A stretch of 6,574 nt of DNA from an uncultured Oscillochloris sp. (GTDB taxonomy: Bacteria > Chloroflexota > Chloroflexia > Chloroflexales > Chloroflexaceae). Shown piece by piece: positions 1-5,519 of the stretch. Position numbers and translations under genes: made by a program. The first letter of the stretch is position 1; the number at the start of each line of letters is the position of its first letter. Under the pieces are notes generated by a model. The model searched no databases, was not told the DNA's origin, and worked only from the letters and a program-made list of their open reading frames with translations. Where the stretch lies: the NCBI GenBank assembly GCA_903877945.1, contig CAIRFY010000282.1, positions 1-6,574 of the forward strand. The letters are read 5' to 3'.

Positions 1-309
1 GCTTTAGCCGGATAAGGCCGCCTAAAGGCTCGACTCCTCTTCACAACCCGGATAGGATTGCTATAGTAGGCGGGCGGCCAGCCAGCGGCTCCGGGCCGCG
101 ACTTCAGTCGCTGGCCGGAGACCACCCGTTACTTGTTGGGTCTGGCAGCGACATCATGTACAGCGTTGGAAGAGACGGCCCGCTGTTTCTGCGCCTCGTA
201 ACGATCTCGTACGCTGGTAGCACTATCATGACATGGCATCATTCGCGCCGTTGTGATACTGGGTCTGCCTATCCAGACGACCTACATATCGTTGTACCCG
301 GAGAACGTC
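1..309. other. Left-edge region with no convincing gene
   Basis: No reading frame here looks like a real gene on either strand. One plus-strand frame is free of stops from position 3 to about 332, but its third codon positions are not GC-rich as in the real genes of this window, and its translation resembles no family I recognise. It is therefore probably chance. The region holds a palindromic repeat at 71-128 and, at its right end, the leader and ribosome binding site of the small gene that starts at 310. I could not identify a clear promoter. Confidence 0.5.
71..128. repeat. Palindromic repeat, about 58 bp
   Basis: The outer arms CGGGCGG (71-77) and CCACCCG (122-128) pair with one G-T. The next segment, 78-87, pairs with 109-118 in nine of ten positions, with a small bulge at 119-121. 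Inside are two small stems: GCGGC/GCCGC (85-89 with 95-99) and GCGAC/GTCGC (98-102 with 107-111). As a whole it could fold into a branched hairpin on either strand. It resembles REP-type intergenic palindromes in architecture, and it differs in sequence from the 131-bp family elsewhere in the window. A structured RNA leader is possible, but no known RNA family was recognised. Confidence 0.5.
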
Positions 310-672
310 ATGAGTACGCTCCCTCTCGCCCCTGACTTCGACCTCTGCACCGCCATCACGTGCCTCGAACAGCGTATCACCGACCTGTCGCTCGCGGTGG
401 ATCGCCAGAACGTGCAGATCGGAGAAATCCTCGATCTGCTCGGTGACTTGCGCAACCGCACCGACTGGAGTGCGGCCCAGGTGGGCGAACTGCTGCGTAT
501 TTTGTTCACCAGCATCCAGCAGGTTCGCGATACCCAGATCGGGAGTCTGCTGGCCGAAGGCCCGATCACGGTGGCCACGCTCCAACAGCTTCAGGCTACC
601 AGCATTGCGCAGGCCCAGGATCTTATCGCAACGAAGCGCACCTGTCCATCTGGTATGCACAAGCATGGCTGA
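310..672 (+). CDS. Small helical coiled-coil-like protein of unknown function
   Basis: This open frame encodes a 120-residue protein that I do not recognise. The start at 310 is chosen because GGAG lies at 300-303, six bases upstream of ATG. A longer version from GTG at 253 would add 19 residues without a comparable ribosome binding site. The protein has no signal peptide or membrane segment. Residues of about 15-95 are rich in Leu, Ile, Gln, Asp and Glu at heptad-like spacing, suggesting a long amphipathic helix or coiled coil that may oligomerise. The last ten residues are polar and contain Cys, two His and two Lys. Codon third positions favour G and C, as expected for a real gene here. It converges with the acetyltransferase gene on the other strand and has no partner gene in the window. 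A long antisense open frame covers the same DNA and is judged a shadow. Confidence 0.6.
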   Translation: MSTLPLAPDFDLCTAITCLEQRITDLSLAVDRQNVQIGEILDLLGDLRNRTDWSAAQVGELLRILFTSIQQVRDTQIGSLLAEGPITVATLQQLQATSIAQAQDLIATKRTCPSGMHKHG

Positions 673-676
673 GATG

Positions 677-698
677 AGAGACTGTCTGAAAAGGTCAC
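677..698. repeat. Dispersed 17-bp repeat, copy A
   Basis: AGAGACTGTCTGAAAAG at 677-693 is identical to 5330-5346, and TCAC follows in both copies (after one extra G here). Both copies are intergenic, one just after the small plus-strand gene and the other next to the start of the phosphatase gene. A shared short sequence at gene borders suggests the tip of a small mobile or repeated element, but no transposase or paired opposite end is visible. Confidence 0.5.
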
Positions 699-715
699 GC
701 ATCCCGCAATTCCGC

Positions 716-746
716 ATCCCCTACCCCCCTCCGTTGGGGGCGGGAT
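716..746. terminator. Stem-loop between converging genes, possible two-way terminator
   Basis: CCCCC (725-729) pairs with GGGGG (736-740) around a six-base loop. The outer ATCCC (716-720) pairs with GGGAT (742-746) across a small internal bulge. The stem-loop lies between the ends of the small plus-strand gene (672) and the acetyltransferase gene (759 on the minus strand), where a shared terminator is expected. Neither strand has a clear T-tract directly after the stem, so it is not a textbook intrinsic terminator. Confidence 0.4.
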
Positions 747-758
747 TCGGCTCCTCAA

Positions 759-1283
759 TCACTCAAACATCTCACGCACCATCGCGATCTCATCACAATA
801 ATCCTGCTTGAAGCAGGTCGTGCAATCCTGCCAGATTTTATGCGGCAGGTGCAGCTTGGGCACCTCGCGGAAGCCAAGGTGGCTGAAGAAACCCATCTGG
901 AGGGTGAGGGTGAAGAGGGTAGGAATGCCGAGCTGGCGGGCCTCGTCGAAGAGCGGCTCAACCAAGCGTCGGCCCAACCCGATGCCCTGGAAGTCCGGGT
1001 GGACAGCCACACTTACCACCTCGGCCATGTCGGCCCAGGTGATGTGCAGCGCGGCGCAGCCCACCACTTCGCCATCGGCCTCGGCCACATCGATTGAGCG
1101 CACCCGGTTGTAGAGCTGATCCATCGTCTTGGGCAGCATATCGCCCCGCACCGCGTAGTAGTTAATAATCTCGTAGAGCCGGGGCACGTCGCCCATGCAG
1201 GCACGGCGCACGTGTACGATAGCGTTGGGGCGGGCGTGGAGCCGTGGCAGCGTGACAGGTGGGCTGTAGATCTGCGTGGGCAT
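759..1283 (-). CDS. argA: Short GNAT-type N-acetylglutamate synthase
   Basis: This 174-residue GNAT acetyltransferase probably makes N-acetylglutamate from acetyl-CoA and glutamate, the entry step of arginine synthesis, in the cytoplasm. After about 22 variable residues the GNAT fold begins. GDMLP at 47-51 and the VVGCAALH strand at 73-80 are typical of the family. Residues 89-104 carry the acetyl-CoA pyrophosphate-binding motif A, ending QGIGLG (99-104), and FFSHLGF lies at 132-138. The tail around 149-168 has LPHKIWQDC and Cys154, Cys157 and Cys163 followed by DE, a pattern I recall from the short NAGS proteins related to mycobacterial ArgA and the GNAT tail of fused ArgH(A). It lacks the amino-acid-kinase domain of classical ArgA. 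The start is supported by GAAAGG at 1292-1297, eight bases upstream. It follows argH and argJ on the same strand, which supports the role. A different GNAT substrate cannot be ruled out from sequence alone. Confidence 0.8.
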   Translation of the reverse strand: MPTQIYSPPVTLPRLHARPNAIVHVRRACMGDVPRLYEIINYYAVRGDMLPKTMDQLYNRVRSIDVAEADGEVVGCAALHITWADMAEVVSVAVHPDFQGIGLGRRLVEPLFDEARQLGIPTLFTLTLQMGFFSHLGFREVPKLHLPHKIWQDCTTCFKQDYCDEIAMVREMFE

Positions 1284-1346
1284 AGGCGTGGCCTTTCGGC
1301 GGTTCTTCTGTTGGGGCGCAGCAGCGCGGCGCTGTTACGCCCCCTT

Positions 1347-1477
1347 AGACAAGGTTTCAGGTGCCTGGTTTCAGCTTTACCGTGTGGCGATGAGGCGAGG
1401 ACGCGACGAGGCGATGCTATCGCATCCTCGCCTCATCGCGTCCCCGCCACACGGTAAAGCTGGTCTGAACCATGTCT
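1347..1477. repeat. 131-bp palindromic repeat, copy 1
   Basis: The element fills most of the argH to acetyltransferase spacer and ends five bases from the argH stop codon. It is bounded by AGAC on the left and GTCT on the right. The 17-bp arms at 1372-1388 and 1446-1462 are perfectly complementary. Inside, 1389-1406 pairs with 1420-1437 with a single G-T or A-C exception, so the element can fold in more than one way. It matches 4449-4579 over all 131 bases with seven differences. It carries no gene. In the arg mRNA it would form a strong hairpin between argH and the acetyltransferase gene, which could stabilise the upstream message or lower downstream expression; that role is inference. Confidence 0.85.
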
Positions 1478-1482
1478 TAGCT

Positions 1483-2862
1483 CTAGCCATCGAGGAGATC
1501 GCGCCAGCGGGCGCACTGCTCGGCCACACGCTGGGGGGCCGTTCCGCCCAGGCTGTCTTTACGGGCCACGCTGCGGGCAAAGTCGAAGATCGCATAGACG
1601 CGCTCATCGAAGGTGGGCTGCACGGCCTGGAACTCGGCCAGGGGCAGTTCGCGCAGCGGCAATCGCAGCTCGATCCCGCGCCGCACCAGGCGTCCCACTT
1701 TGGCGTGGGCCTCGCGAAACGGCGTCCCTAGGCGCACCATCTCGTCGGCCAAGTCGGTGGCCAGCATGGCGTCGTCTAGGGATGCACGCATCCGCGCAGG
1801 TTGCACCTCCAGAGTGTCTACCGCCGCCGCCGCCACCCGCAGCCCCAGGTCAAGCGTGTCAAGGCTATCGAAGAAGGGTTCCTTGTCCTCCTGCATGTCT
1901 TTGTTGTAGGTCATCGGCAGACCCTTGAGGGTCGTAAGCAGACCTACCAGATTGCCGATCAACCGACCGCTCTTACCGCGCAGTAGTTCCATGCTATCAG
2001 GGTTCTTCTTCTGCGGCATGATGCTGGAGCCCGTGCTGTACCCATCTGCAAGCTCAACAAAGCCAAACTCGGCGCTGCTGTAGAGTACCAGATCCTCAGC
2101 CAGTCGGCTCAGGTGAATGCCGGTCAGGGCGAAGGTGAAGAGCAGTTCGGCCACAAAGTCGCGGTCGGAGACGGCGTCGAGCGAGTTGCTGGACACCGCG
2201 TCAAACTCGTCCAGCGACTCGGTGAGCCGCTCGCGCTCGACGCCGAGCGAGTTACCGGCCAGGGCACCGGCACCCAGCGGCAAGGTGCGCGTGCGGGCAG
2301 TGGCGTCCTCAAGCCGGTGGCGGTCGCGGTCAAACATTTCGACATAGGCCAGACACCAGTGGCCGAAGGTGATCGGCTGGGCGCGCTGGAGGTGTGTGTA
2401 GCCCGGCATCACGGTGTCGGTATGGTGTTCGGCCTGCCCCAGCAGGGCCACTTGTAGGCCAAGGATGCGATCCTGCACCATGCGCGCCGCGCCGATGGCG
2501 AAAAGGCGCATGTCCGTGGCCACCTGATCGTTGCGCGAGCGCCCGGTGTGCAACTTTAGGGCCACCTCGCCCACCAGTTCGCCCAAGCGGCGTTCGACGG
2601 CGGTGTGGATGTCCTCGTCACTTGGCATTTTCACAAAGCGACCGTCGGCAAACTCCAGGCGCACCAAGCCCAGCCCCTGCACCAGTTGCTCGCGCTCCTC
2701 GGCGCTGATCAGCCCGGCCTCGGCCAGGGCACCGGCCCAGGCGATACTGCCCACAATATCAACATCGGCGAGCCGCACGTCGTAGCGGAACGAGTCGTTG
2801 TACAGGGCCATATCCACGGCTGTTGGCGCGCTAAAGCGACCGCCCCAGAGCTTATGATCCAT
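1483..2862 (-). CDS. argH: Argininosuccinate lyase
   Basis: ArgH splits argininosuccinate into arginine and fumarate, the last step of arginine synthesis, as a cytoplasmic homotetramer. The 459-residue product has the usual length and all family landmarks. KLWGGRF stands near the N terminus and HTGRSRND at about 105-112. THLQRAQP at about 156-163 contains the conserved active-site His. The fumarase/aspartase superfamily signature GSSIMPQKKNPD at about 278-289 carries the catalytic Ser. The start at 2862 is preferred to the ATG two codons upstream (2868) because GAGGA (2869-2873) lies six bases before 2862 but directly touches 2868. The gene lies 90 bp after argJ and 199 bp before the acetyltransferase gene on the same strand, so co-transcription is plausible. 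No key residue appears to be missing. The superfamily alternatives (adenylosuccinate lyase, fumarase, aspartase) fit less well, given the N terminus and context. Confidence 0.97.
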   Translation of the reverse strand: MDHKLWGGRFSAPTAVDMALYNDSFRYDVRLADVDIVGSIAWAGALAEAGLISAEEREQLVQGLGLVRLEFADGRFVKMPSDEDIHTAVERRLGELVGEVALKLHTGRSRNDQVATDMRLFAIGAARMVQDRILGLQVALLGQAEHHTDTVMPGYTHLQRAQPITFGHWCLAYVEMFDRDRHRLEDATARTRTLPLGAGALAGNSLGVERERLTESLDEFDAVSSNSLDAVSDRDFVAELLFTFALTGIHLSRLAEDLVLYSSAEFGFVELADGYSTGSSIMPQKKNPDSMELLRGKSGRLIGNLVGLLTTLKGLPMTYNKDMQEDKEPFFDSLDTLDLGLRVAAAAVDTLEVQPARMRASLDDAMLATDLADEMVRLGTPFREAHAKVGRLVRRGIELRLPLRELPLAEFQAVQPTFDERVYAIFDFARSVARKDSLGGTAPQRVAEQCARWRDLLDG

Positions 2863-2868
2863 TCGCAT

Positions 2869-2873
2869 TCCTC
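2869..2873 (-). promoter_or_regulatory. argH: argH ribosome binding site that decides the start
   Basis: Read on the minus strand this is GAGGA. It abuts the first possible ATG (2868) but stands six bases before the second (2862), so the second is the likelier start. It lies directly at the foot of the large hairpin at 2874-2950, so folding of that hairpin could affect ribosome access. Confidence 0.65.
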
Positions 2874-2950
2874 ATTGTAGATTGCAGATCGTGGATTGCA
2901 GATTGTAGGGAATATTGCAATCCACAATCTACAATCCACAATCTACAATC
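2874..2950. repeat. AT-rich inverted repeat in the argJ-argH spacer
   Basis: The right arm is a direct repeat: the 14-mer CAATCCACAATCTA at 2918-2931 and again at 2932-2945, then CAATC. The left arm (about 2874-2905) is largely complementary to it (about 2919-2950), giving an imperfect stem of some 30 bp around a loop near 2906-2918. It is AT-rich next to GC-rich genes and fills nearly the whole spacer. The 12-mer TAGATTGCAGAT (2878-2889) recurs at 6461-6472. It resembles a dispersed intergenic repeat. There is no long U-run for a terminator on the minus strand, so an mRNA-processing or stability role is as likely as termination. Confidence 0.75.
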
Positions 2951-2952
2951 GT

Positions 2953-4176
2953 TCAGGTGCGGTACTCCGCATTTATTTTTACATAATTCTCAGAAAAGTC
3001 ACAGGTCCACACCGTGGCGTTCCCATCGCCCAAACCCAGGTCGGCGTCAATGTTAATCTCGGGCACGTTGAGCAGGTCACTGGCGGCGTGTTCGTCGAAG
3101 GGCAGGGGCATGCCGCCTTCAAGCACACGCATGCCGCCGAAGGAGAGCAGCACCTTGTCAGGGTCGATCTCGGCACCGGAGTAGCCCAGGGCGCAGAGCA
3201 CCCGGCCCCAGTTCGGGTCGGCCCCGTAGAGGGCGGTCTTTACCAGCGGGCTTTTGGCGATGGTCATGGCGGCCTGCTTCGCATCGGCGTCACTGGTCGC
3301 CCCACGCACCGTGATCGTCACAAAGCGCGTGGCCCCCTCACCGTCGCGCACCACCGCTTTGGCCAGGTGCTGACAGACAGCGGTGAGTCCCTCCACGAAC
3401 GCCTGGCCGTCGGGACTGGCCAGGTCTTCGATCAGGGGGTTACCGGCGGCACCGTTAGCCAACACGAGCAGGGTATCGTTGGTGCTGGTGTCGCCATCAA
3501 TGCTGATGCTGTTGAAGCTCAGGTTCGCGGCGGCGCGCAGGGCCGTGTCCAGGCACACCGGACTCACGGCGGCGTCGCTGGTGACAATGGCGAGCAGGGT
3601 GGCCATGTTCGGGTGGATCATCCCCGCACCCTTGGTCATCCCGCCGATGGTGACGGTATGGCCTGAGGGCAGATCGACGCGGGCGGCGCAGTGCTTAGGC
3701 CGGGTGTCGGTGGTCATGATCGCCCGCGCCGCTGCAAGGCCGTGGTCAGGTGCGAGCGCCGTGGCCGCCGCCGCGATCCCGCCGAGGATCTTCGCCGTTG
3801 GCATAGGAACGCCGATGGTTCCGGTTGACATCACAAAAACCGAATCACGAGACAAGGCCAGCGCCACCTCGACCGCCTGCGCCATAGCCAGGGTCGCCGC
3901 ATCGCCATCGGGGCCGGTGCATGCGTTCGCGTTCCCGGCGTTGATCACCACGGCGCGCAGACCAGTGGGGCTGCGCCGCATCAGCGCCATATCGTAGCGC
4001 ACCGGGGCCGCCTTCACCTTATTCGTCGTAAAGATCGCCGCCGCGCTGCACGGCTCCGCGCTCACCAACAGGGCCAGGTCGTCGCGGCCCTGATACTTGA
4101 TCCCGCACTGTGCCGTCGCTGCGGCCCACCCGGTCGGGCTAGCCGCGTGGCCGTCTTCTACGAACGTGATTGCCAT
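2953..4176 (-). CDS. argJ: Glutamate N-acetyltransferase / ornithine acetyltransferase (ArgJ)
   Basis: ArgJ transfers the acetyl group from N-acetylornithine to glutamate, releasing ornithine and regenerating N-acetylglutamate. In some bacteria it also uses acetyl-CoA; that cannot be told from sequence here. The product is 407 residues, normal for the family. It has the self-cleavage site around 181-196 (KGAGMIHPNMATLL), where Thr193 should become the N-terminal nucleophile of the beta chain. STGTIG at 117-122 is the expected oxyanion-hole segment, and the C terminus ends in the typical INAEYRT. The start at 4176 follows GAGAGGA (4182-4188) by five bases. The frame stays open for 60 more codons upstream, but that part is translated repeat DNA, unlike any ArgJ. 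argH and the acetyltransferase gene follow on the same strand. A cyclic arginine pathway primed by the latter fits. Confidence 0.97.
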   Translation of the reverse strand: MAITFVEDGHAASPTGWAAATAQCGIKYQGRDDLALLVSAEPCSAAAIFTTNKVKAAPVRYDMALMRRSPTGLRAVVINAGNANACTGPDGDAATLAMAQAVEVALALSRDSVFVMSTGTIGVPMPTAKILGGIAAAATALAPDHGLAAARAIMTTDTRPKHCAARVDLPSGHTVTIGGMTKGAGMIHPNMATLLAIVTSDAAVSPVCLDTALRAAANLSFNSISIDGDTSTNDTLLVLANGAAGNPLIEDLASPDGQAFVEGLTAVCQHLAKAVVRDGEGATRFVTITVRGATSDADAKQAAMTIAKSPLVKTALYGADPNWGRVLCALGYSGAEIDPDKVLLSFGGMRVLEGGMPLPFDEHAASDLLNVPEINIDADLGLGDGNATVWTCDFSENYVKINAEYRT

Positions 4177-4181
4177 ATAGT

Positions 4182-4188
4182 TCCTCTC
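4182..4188 (-). promoter_or_regulatory. argJ: argJ ribosome binding site
   Basis: On the minus strand this reads GAGAGGA, five bases before ATG at 4176. It fixes the argJ start and excludes the longer open frame, whose extra 60 codons run through repeat sequence. Confidence 0.8.
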
Positions 4189-4192
4189 GCTG

Positions 4193-4226
4193 TTAGACAA
4201 GGTTCGCGGATGCTTTACCGTTTGCG
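4193..4226. repeat. Decayed fragment of the 131-bp repeat
   Basis: TTAGACAAGGTT at 4193-4204 matches the left end of copy 1 (1345-1356), and GCTTTACCGT at 4212-4221 matches its inner arm (1374-1383). The stretch between is shortened and changed. It begins just upstream of the argJ ribosome binding site, in the leader of argJ. It is best read as a deleted remnant of the same family. Confidence 0.5.
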
Positions 4227-4230
4227 ACGT

Positions 4231-4277
4231 TCGTAGTGGTGGCTTCAGCCGCACAGGCGCTGAAGCGCCTACTACGA
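4231..4277. repeat. Hairpin with 20-base arms upstream of argJ
   Basis: The arms at 4231-4250 and 4258-4277 pair in 17 of 20 positions around a seven-base loop. The outermost seven pairs, TCGTAGT with ACTACGA, are perfect. Stems with a CTTCAGC / GCTGAAG core recall REP-like palindromes. It would lie in the argJ mRNA leader if transcription starts upstream. Confidence 0.6.
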
Positions 4278-4283
4278 GCAGTA

Positions 4284-4447
4284 AGGCATGTTTCAAACCA
4301 GCGTGACAATTCAGCGACGAAACGATGACGCGGTGAGGCGCTCCGTATCGCCTCATCGCCTCATCGCCTCATCGCCTCATCGCCTCATCGCCTCATCGCC
4401 TCATCGCAAGACTGTCACGCTGAATGTGCCCATTTTGAAACATGCCT
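4284..4447. repeat. Inverted-repeat element enclosing a tandem array
   Basis: AGGCATGTTTCAAA (4284-4297) is perfectly complementary to TTTGAAACATGCCT (4434-4447). Inside, CAGCGTGACA (4300-4309) pairs with TGTCACGCTG (4413-4422). The centre holds the CGCCTCAT array. ACTGTCACGCTG at 4411-4422 recurs at 6505-6516 next to copy 3 of the 131-bp repeat, so this is a second dispersed unit. No coding frame is convincing. The nested terminal inverted repeats would suit a MITE-like element, but target duplications are not evident. Confidence 0.65.
4349..4407. repeat. Tandem array of CGCCTCAT, seven perfect copies
   Basis: CGCCTCAT repeats seven times without error at 4349-4404, then CGC. Just before it, GTGAGGCG (4333-4340) can pair with the first unit around an eight-base loop. 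The unit also occurs in the stem of the 131-bp element (1429-1436, and inverted at 1390-1397), so the array may have grown from a piece of such a stem by slippage. Its copy number is likely to vary between strains. Confidence 0.95.
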
Positions 4448-4613
4448 AAGACAAGGTTTCAAGTGCCAGGTTTCAGCTTTACAGTGTGGCGATGAGGCGA
4501 GGATGCGACGAGGCGATGCTATCGCATCCTCGCATCATCGCGTCTCCGCCACACGGTAAAGCTGTTCTGAACCATGTCTAACCCTGAAACCTGGCACCTG
4601 AAACCTTGTCCTA
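4447..4613. repeat. 131-bp palindromic repeat, copy 2, with an extra outer arm
   Basis: The core at 4449-4579 matches copy 1 (1347-1477) at equal length with seven differences. In addition 4584-4613 is an inverted copy of the left end 4447-4476, complementary in 28 of 30 positions, so this copy carries a second, outer inverted repeat. The right end includes the TAG stop of the phosphatase gene (4611-4613 on the plus strand). In transcripts from the phosphatase gene it would form a very stable hairpin immediately after the stop, which could act in termination or message stability; that is inference. Confidence 0.85.
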
Positions 4614-5318
4614 CTCTTCGATGGGCACAGGTGCCGCAATATGGCTAGAGTCCGTATCCTCCCAGCGCACCGACTCGAACGCGCCGATGTCGTGAAGGTG
4701 CTCGATGTCGTTGTAGGAGTTCAGCCGCCAGAGCTGTCGGCCACGCCGATCCACGCGCTCCCAGTGGGTAATACTGGTGTTGCGGGTGTGGAAGTCAGTG
4801 GGCGGCAGCACCATGCCCGGCATCTGAAAAAAGTGAATAAACGAGTTATCGATCACCCCGCCGTGGCAAACAACCACGATGGTCTTTCCGGCGTGTTCGC
4901 TGGTAATCCGGGTGAGGGCCGTAGCGACACGCAGAGTGAAGCTGCCCCAACTCTCGCCGCCGGGGGCGATGGGGCGTAGCGGCGCGGCGTCGAAGTCGGG
5001 CGTTCCATATTTGGCCCATGCCTCGGTGTTGCTCATGCCATCGGCCTCGCCGATGTACAGCTCCTGCACCGTATCGTCAAAGATAATTGGCAGGCCCAGA
5101 GCGGGCTGGATAATCTCGGCGGTCTGGCGGGCACGCGGCAGCGTGCTGGCGATCAACACATCGGCGGCGATCTCGTGGGTGCGGGCCAGCCGGTCGCGCA
5201 GGTGCTCGGCTTGCGATCTGCCACGTGGCGTGAGTCCGATGTCGCCCTTCATCCCGGCGACAATCGGCTTGATATTTGCCTCGGCCTCGCCGTGGCGGAT
5301 CAGGTAGAGGTGGGTCAT
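4611..5318 (-). CDS. Histidine phosphatase family protein (phosphoglycerate-mutase-like)
   Basis: This 235-residue cytoplasmic protein belongs to the histidine phosphatase superfamily. The RHG motif is at residues 8-10, making His9 the phospho-accepting residue. LTPRGRSQAEHL follows at 29-40, Arg62 in STLPRARQTA, the acidic Glu86 in QELYIGEADG, and the second catalytic His152 in VVCHGG. The catalytic set is complete. The substrate cannot be assigned: relatives act on phosphosugars, phosphoglycerate, cobalamin precursors or phosphoproteins. The C-terminal 40 residues are extra and acidic. ATG at 5318 has GAGAGG four bases upstream and the motif begins at once, so the start is safe. It lies 434 bp upstream of argJ on the same strand, with repeats between, so common transcription is doubtful. 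The stop codon lies inside the end of a repeat, so the last residues may be repeat-derived. Confidence 0.92.
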   Translation of the reverse strand: MTHLYLIRHGEAEANIKPIVAGMKGDIGLTPRGRSQAEHLRDRLARTHEIAADVLIASTLPRARQTAEIIQPALGLPIIFDDTVQELYIGEADGMSNTEAWAKYGTPDFDAAPLRPIAPGGESWGSFTLRVATALTRITSEHAGKTIVVVCHGGVIDNSFIHFFQMPGMVLPPTDFHTRNTSITHWERVDRRGRQLWRLNSYNDIEHLHDIGAFESVRWEDTDSSHIAAPVPIEE

Positions 5319-5329
5319 CGTCCCCTCTC

Positions 5330-5350
5330 AGAGACTGTCTGAAAAGTCAC
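5330..5350. repeat. Dispersed 17-bp repeat, copy B
   Basis: AGAGACTGTCTGAAAAG (5330-5346) plus TCAC is the second copy of the sequence at 677-698, in the same orientation. It sits in the leader of the phosphatase gene, directly beside the large palindrome that starts at 5352. Confidence 0.5.
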
Positions 5351-5351
5351 C

Positions 5352-5475
5352 GCCGCTCAGCCCTCACCCCCTGCCCCTCTCCCTCACGGGGAGAGGGGAG
5401 ATTTCACAACAGGAAGCTTCCGGCTCCCCCTCTCCCGCGCTGGGAGCGGGGGCTGGGGGGTGAGGGCTGAGCGGC
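5352..5475. repeat. Large compound palindromic repeat
   Basis: The outer arms at 5352-5370 and 5457-5475 are perfectly complementary over 19 bases. Within them are two further stems: 5374-5383 with 5389-5398 (10 perfect pairs, five-base loop), and 5426-5436 with 5442-5452 (one mismatch). The element is thus a three-stem structure of about 124 bp, C-rich then G-rich. Similar CCCTCTCCC / GGGAGAGGG palindromes are, from memory, widespread in GC-rich bacterial intergenic DNA. It fills the gap between the divergent phosphatase and DUF2298 reading frames and touches the point where the latter loses homology. Confidence 0.85.
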
Positions 5476-5519
5476 AGCAGTCTCCTTACTTGAAAAGTAT
5501 TGCATCCAGACCCCCCACG

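Noticed and set aside
20..60. tRNA-like stretch containing GGCTCGACTCC
   Set aside because: It loosely recalls a T-arm, but no five-base-pair stem, anticodon arm or acceptor stem can be built around it.
3..332. Stop-free plus-strand frame entering from the left edge
   Set aside because: Third codon positions lack the strong G/C bias of the real genes, the translation matches no family I know, and the region contains a palindromic repeat.
226..717. 163-codon minus-strand frame as a gene
   Set aside because: It overlaps the better-supported plus-strand gene completely, has no recognisable domain and is a common artefact in GC-rich DNA.
2896..3666. 256-codon plus-strand frame antisense to argJ
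   Set aside because: It is a shadow of argJ, which has complete catalytic motifs on the other strand.
4177..4330. ArgR operator or T-box/riboswitch upstream of argJ
   Set aside because: No matching operator palindrome or conserved riboswitch core was seen; the structure present is explained by dispersed repeats.
4177..4356. N-terminal extension of argJ by 60 codons
   Set aside because: The extra codons run through hairpins and the octamer array, while a good ribosome binding site and the normal ArgJ N terminus mark 4176 as the start.
4349..4407. CRISPR array
   Set aside because: The 8-bp units are directly adjacent with no spacers, so this is a simple tandem repeat.
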